Shown in pieces: positions 5,278 through 7,811 of a stretch of DNA of 7,811 bases (position 1 is the stretch's first letter; every line of letters starts with the position of its first letter). The stretch spans positions 1 through 7,811 of the forward strand of contig JAFKJZ010000093.1 of NCBI GenBank assembly GCA_017305815.1. The letters run 5' to 3'. Made by a program: the position numbers and the translations under genes. The DNA comes from Hyphomicrobiales bacterium. GTDB taxonomy: Bacteria; Pseudomonadota; Alphaproteobacteria; Rhizobiales; Kaistiaceae. The notes beneath the pieces were generated by a model. It was not told the origin of the DNA, did not search any database, and saw only the letters and a program-made list of their open reading frames with translations.

Positions 5278-7485
5278 ATGCTCAAGCCGATCCTGCGCAG
5301 CGCGCTGGCCGCCACGCTTCTCGCCGGCACCGCCCTCGCCTCGAATGCCGCCGAGCACTTCAACCGCATCGCGACCTTCCACGTCGTCGACAACCTGCCC
5401 GGGGATGCCGACGCCGCGAAGAAGACCGTCGCCGAGATCATCACCGCGACCGCCGACGGCAAGACGCTGGTCTATACCGACAGCCCCGGCGAGCGCATCG
5501 GCCTGATCGACATCGCCGATCCGAAGGCGCCGAAGCCCGCCGGCACGGTGGCGCTCGGTGGCGAACCGACCTCGACGGTCGTCGCTGGCGGCATCGCCCT
5601 GGTGGGCGTCGTCACGTCGAAGTCGAAGAGCGAGCCCTCGGGCCATCTCGCCATCGTCGACCTCGCGACCAAGACGGTGAAGGCGACCTGCGACCTCGGC
5701 GGCCAGCCGGATTCGCTCGCCAGGAGCCCGGACGGCAAGTTCCTCGCCATCGCGATCGAGAACGAGCGCGACGAGGAGATCAACGAGGGCGCCATCCCGC
5801 AGCTTCCCGGCGGTAACCTGACCAGCTTCGCCATCGGTGCTGACGGTTCCGTCGATTGCGCCACCAAGACGGTGATCGACGTCACCGGCCTCGCCGCGAT
5901 CGCCCCGACTGATCCGGAGCCGGAATTCGTCGATATCAACGACAAGAACCAGGTCGTTCTCACCCTGCAGGAGAACAACCACATCGTCATCGCCGACCTC
6001 GCCACCGGCAAGGTTGTCAACCATTTCCCGGCCGGCACGGTCGATCTCGACGGCATCGACGTCAAGAAGGACGGCGTGATCGACCTCTCCGGCAAGATGG
6101 AGAACGTCGCCCGCGAGCCGGACGGCGTGCAGTGGATCGACGACACGCGCTTCTTCACCTCGAACGAGGGCGACTGGAAGGGCGGCTCGCGCGGCTTCTC
6201 GATCTTCAACGTCGACGGCACGCTCGAATATGACAGTGGCACCGCGTTCGAATACGAGACCGTCCGCCTCGGCCACTATCCGGAAAAGCGCAACAAGAAG
6301 GGCAACGAGCCGGAAGGCGCCGAAGTCGGCACCTTCGGTTCCGAAAAGCTGATCTTCGTCGGTTCCGAGCGCGCTTCCCTCGTCGGCGTCTACAAGGACG
6401 AAGGCGCCGGCAAGGCCCCGACCCTGCTGCAGGCGCTGCCGGGCGGCATCGGTCCGGAAGGCCTGCTCGCCATCCCGTCGCGCAACCTGTTCGTCACCGC
6501 CGCCGAGAACGACCTGCGCGAGGACGGCCTGATCGGCTCCGTCGTGACGATCTATGAACGCTCCGACGCCCCGGCCGCCTACCCGACCATCGTCTCGGCC
6601 GACAAGAACGGCAAGCCGATCGGCTGGGCCGCCCTCTCGGGCACCGTCGCCGACGCCAAGGAAGCCGGCAAGCTCTACGCCGTCATCGACAGCGCCCAGT
6701 CGATCGGCCGCATCCTCACCATCGACGCCACCAAGACCCCGGCCGTCATCACCGACGAGATGACCGTCACCAGGGACGGCAAGCCGGTCGAACTGCTCGA
6801 CCTCGAGGGCATCGCGCTTTCGAGCGATGGCGGCTTCTGGCTCGCCTCGGAAGGCAATCCCGAGCGCGAGAAGAACAAGACGCAGTCGTCGCTGCTGCGC
6901 GTCGACGCCAAGGGCGTCGTGCAGGAAGAGATCGCCCTGCCGGAGGCGCTGGCGGCCCACGCCACCCGCTTCGGCTTCGAGGGCGTGACCGTGGTCGGCA
7001 CCGGCGCCGACGAGACGGTCTGGGTCGCCGTGCAGCGCGAGTGGAAGGACGATCCGAAGGGCTTCACCAAGCTCCTCGCCTACAAGCCCGCCTCGAAGGA
7101 ATGGGCCGCCGTGCACTACCCGCTCGACAAGGCGGAAAAGGGCTGGGTCGGTCTCTCCGAACTGACCGCGGTTCCTGGCGGCCTCGTCGCCATCGAGCGC
7201 GACAACCAGATCGGCCGCGACGCAAAGATCAAGAAGCTGACCTTCATCAGCCTCGACGGCATCAAGCCGGCCCCGCTCGGCGGCGATCTGCCGAAGGTCG
7301 TGAAGAAGGATCTCTACGACCTGCTGCCGGCGCTACAGGCGACCAATGGCTACGTCCTCGACAAGATCGAGAGCTTCGCCCTGGACGCCGCCGGCAATGG
7401 CTACGCGATCACCGACAATGACGGCGTCGACGACCATTCCGGCGAGACGCAGTTCCTGCGCCTGGACGTCTCGCTGCCGAACTAG
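5278..7485 (+). CDS. Secreted beta-propeller protein with esterase-like phytase domain
   Basis: A 735-residue exported protein. Residues 1-24 are a Sec signal peptide (MLKPILRSALAATLLAGTAL, then ASNA), probably cut after Ala24 or Ala21, so it acts in the periplasm or outside. The N-terminal half (about 28-430) has repeated blade-like units such as GERIGLIDIADPKAPKPAGT, SGHLAIVDLATKTV and NNHIVIADLATGKVV with SPDGKFLAIA, indicating a beta-propeller of the YVTN / 'choice-of-anchor I' style. The C-terminal half (about 445-730) matches the 'esterase-like activity of phytase' type: DLEGIALSSDGGFWLASEG (508-526), RFGFEGVTVV (564-573), VGLSELTAVPGGLVAIER (624-641), and an acidic ITDNDGVDDHSGE (711-723) that could bind metal. 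Only two Cys occur (138, 194). The start at ATG 5278 has GAGGA five bases upstream; in-frame ATGs at 5263 and 5053 would spoil the signal peptide. It is monocistronic with its own terminator. Phosphate-ester hydrolysis is likely but not proven. Confidence 0.85.
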   Translation: MLKPILRSALAATLLAGTALASNAAEHFNRIATFHVVDNLPGDADAAKKTVAEIITATADGKTLVYTDSPGERIGLIDIADPKAPKPAGTVALGGEPTSTVVAGGIALVGVVTSKSKSEPSGHLAIVDLATKTVKATCDLGGQPDSLARSPDGKFLAIAIENERDEEINEGAIPQLPGGNLTSFAIGADGSVDCATKTVIDVTGLAAIAPTDPEPEFVDINDKNQVVLTLQENNHIVIADLATGKVVNHFPAGTVDLDGIDVKKDGVIDLSGKMENVAREPDGVQWIDDTRFFTSNEGDWKGGSRGFSIFNVDGTLEYDSGTAFEYETVRLGHYPEKRNKKGNEPEGAEVGTFGSEKLIFVGSERASLVGVYKDEGAGKAPTLLQALPGGIGPEGLLAIPSRNLFVTAAENDLREDGLIGSVVTIYERSDAPAAYPTIVSADKNGKPIGWAALSGTVADAKEAGKLYAVIDSAQSIGRILTIDATKTPAVITDEMTVTRDGKPVELLDLEGIALSSDGGFWLASEGNPEREKNKTQSSLLRVDAKGVVQEEIALPEALAAHATRFGFEGVTVVGTGADETVWVAVQREWKDDPKGFTKLLAYKPASKEWAAVHYPLDKAEKGWVGLSELTAVPGGLVAIERDNQIGRDAKIKKLTFISLDGIKPAPLGGDLPKVVKKDLYDLLPALQATNGYVLDKIESFALDAAGNGYAITDNDGVDDHSGETQFLRLDVSLPN

Positions 7486-7510
7486 GCTGCGATCATCCGA
7501 ATGACGACGG

Positions 7511-7547
7511 ACGGCGTCCTGCAAAAGCAGGGCGCCGTTTCCGTTTT
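7511..7547 (+). terminator. Rho-independent terminator of the phytase-like gene
   Basis: ACGGCGTCCTGC pairs with GCAGGGCGCCGT (12 bp, one U-G pair) around an AAAA loop, followed by TTTCCGTTTT. It starts 25 bases after the stop codon, as expected for an intrinsic terminator of this monocistronic gene. Confidence 0.85.
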
Positions 7548-7560
7548 GGGATGGCAAGAA

Positions 7561-7603
7561 AGCCCCTCACCCAGCCCTCTCCCGCAAGCGGGCGAGGGCT
7601 TTT
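7561..7603. repeat. Intergenic repeat of the CCCCTCACCC...CTCTCCCGC-AA-GCGGG type
   Basis: After CCCCTCACCC, AGCCCTC-T-CCCGC (7573-7585) pairs with GCGGG-C-GAGGGCT (7588-7600) around AA, with one T/C mismatch, and TTTT follows directly. The sequence resembles a widespread proteobacterial intergenic element that starts CCCCTCACCC and contains a CTCTCCCGC hairpin. With its T-run it may act as a back-up terminator for the phytase-like gene. The 69 bases that follow (7604-7672) show nothing I can name. Confidence 0.55.
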
Positions 7604-7672
7604 GGGCTCAGCTTGGCTGAACGTCCTCTCCAGCGCGCCTCAGGAGGTGCTGCAGGACCGAGCCAACCTCAA

Positions 7673-7700
7673 CCGTCATCCCTGCGAAAGCAGGGATCCA
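7673..7700. repeat. REP-like palindromic unit, left copy of an inverted pair
   Basis: The unit starts CCGTC, contains the perfect 8-bp hairpin ATCCCTGC-GAAA-GCAGGGAT (7678-7697), and ends CCA. The same 28-base unit returns inverted at 7784-7811, with two differences that keep the stem paired. The class (GTCATtCCtGCGAAAGCaGGaATCCA) is common as intergenic REP-like elements in Proteobacteria. The 83 bases between the copies hold only small palindromes (GCGACGTCGC at 7740-7749, CCGAC-GGCG-GTCGG at 7757-7770) and no gene. Confidence 0.75.
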
Positions 7701-7783
7701 CCGCTGTCGAGAGCAAGGGCATCGCCATACGACGCGCCGGCGACGTCGCATCCCTTCCGACGGCGGTCGGCCAAGCGGGCGCA

Positions 7784-7811
7784 TGGATTCCTGCTTTCGC
7801 AGGAATGACGG
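7784..7811. repeat. REP-like palindromic unit, right (inverted) copy
   Basis: This is the reverse complement of the unit at 7673-7700 except at two positions, which lie opposite each other in the stem: the C-G pair is T-A here. Its hairpin is ATTCCTGC-TTTC-GCAGGAAT (7787-7806), so the GAAA loop is on the minus strand. The window ends exactly at the closing GACGG, so further units beyond the edge cannot be excluded. Confidence 0.75.

Noticed and set aside
5218..7116. 632-codon minus-strand open frame opposite the phytase-like gene
   Set aside because: Low-complexity Gly/Asp/Arg/Val composition with no family features; it is a shadow of the real gene on the plus strand.
7551..7808. 85-codon plus-strand frame at the right end
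   Set aside because: It runs through two different palindromic repeat elements and has no family features or ribosome site.
7673..7811. CRISPR array or insertion sequence ends
   Set aside because: The two copies are inverted, not direct, each is itself palindromic, and there is no transposase gene or regular spacer series between them.

Overview
The window looks like part of a chromosome from a high-GC alphaproteobacterium, most likely of the Hyphomicrobiales (Rhizobiales) type. Support comes from G/C-rich third codon positions in every gene, the sequence styles of the cysteine hydrolase and the small XRE-type regulators, an alphaproteobacterial-style tRNA promoter, and several short palindromic intergenic repeats of kinds common in such genomes. 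The species cannot be named from this sequence alone.

Layout from left to right: the 5' end of an unrecognised minus-strand gene (1-108); divergent from it, a RutB-like cysteine hydrolase (179-889) with an intact Asp-Lys-Cys triad; a strong two-part hairpin (918-950); a Bcr/CflA-type MFS transporter (1092-2336); a convergent secreted trypsin-like serine protease on the minus strand (2349-3254); a divergent histidine-rich membrane hydroxylase of the fatty acid hydroxylase superfamily (3414-3989); two small divergent XRE-like DNA-binding proteins of similar layout (4023-4307 minus, 4453-4776 plus); a minus-strand tandem of two identical tRNA-Lys(CTT) genes with its own promoter and rho-independent terminator (4791-5130); a secreted 735-residue beta-propeller / phytase-esterase-like protein (5278-7485) with its terminator; and a gene-free 3' end (7548-7811) filled with palindromic repeats.

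This is mostly a mosaic of short transcription units rather than one pathway. The hydrolase and the MFS transporter might be expressed together, as a nitrogen-compound hydrolase plus an exporter, but the hairpin between them argues for at least partial uncoupling. The most useful regulatory clue is upstream of the phytase-like gene. There, two CCGTCAT units lie four bases apart with a -10-like TCTATT ten bases further on. This is the geometry of a PhoB-controlled promoter and fits a secreted protein that might act on phosphate esters. The main caveat is that half of this site overlaps a degenerate palindromic repeat whose normal left edge is also CGTCAT.

I found no convincing new defence, mobile or CRISPR system. 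The window is mostly ordinary chromosome. The points worth a second look are the candidate Pho box, the divergent XRE-like pair, the covarying inverted repeat pair at the right edge, and the start of the hydrolase.
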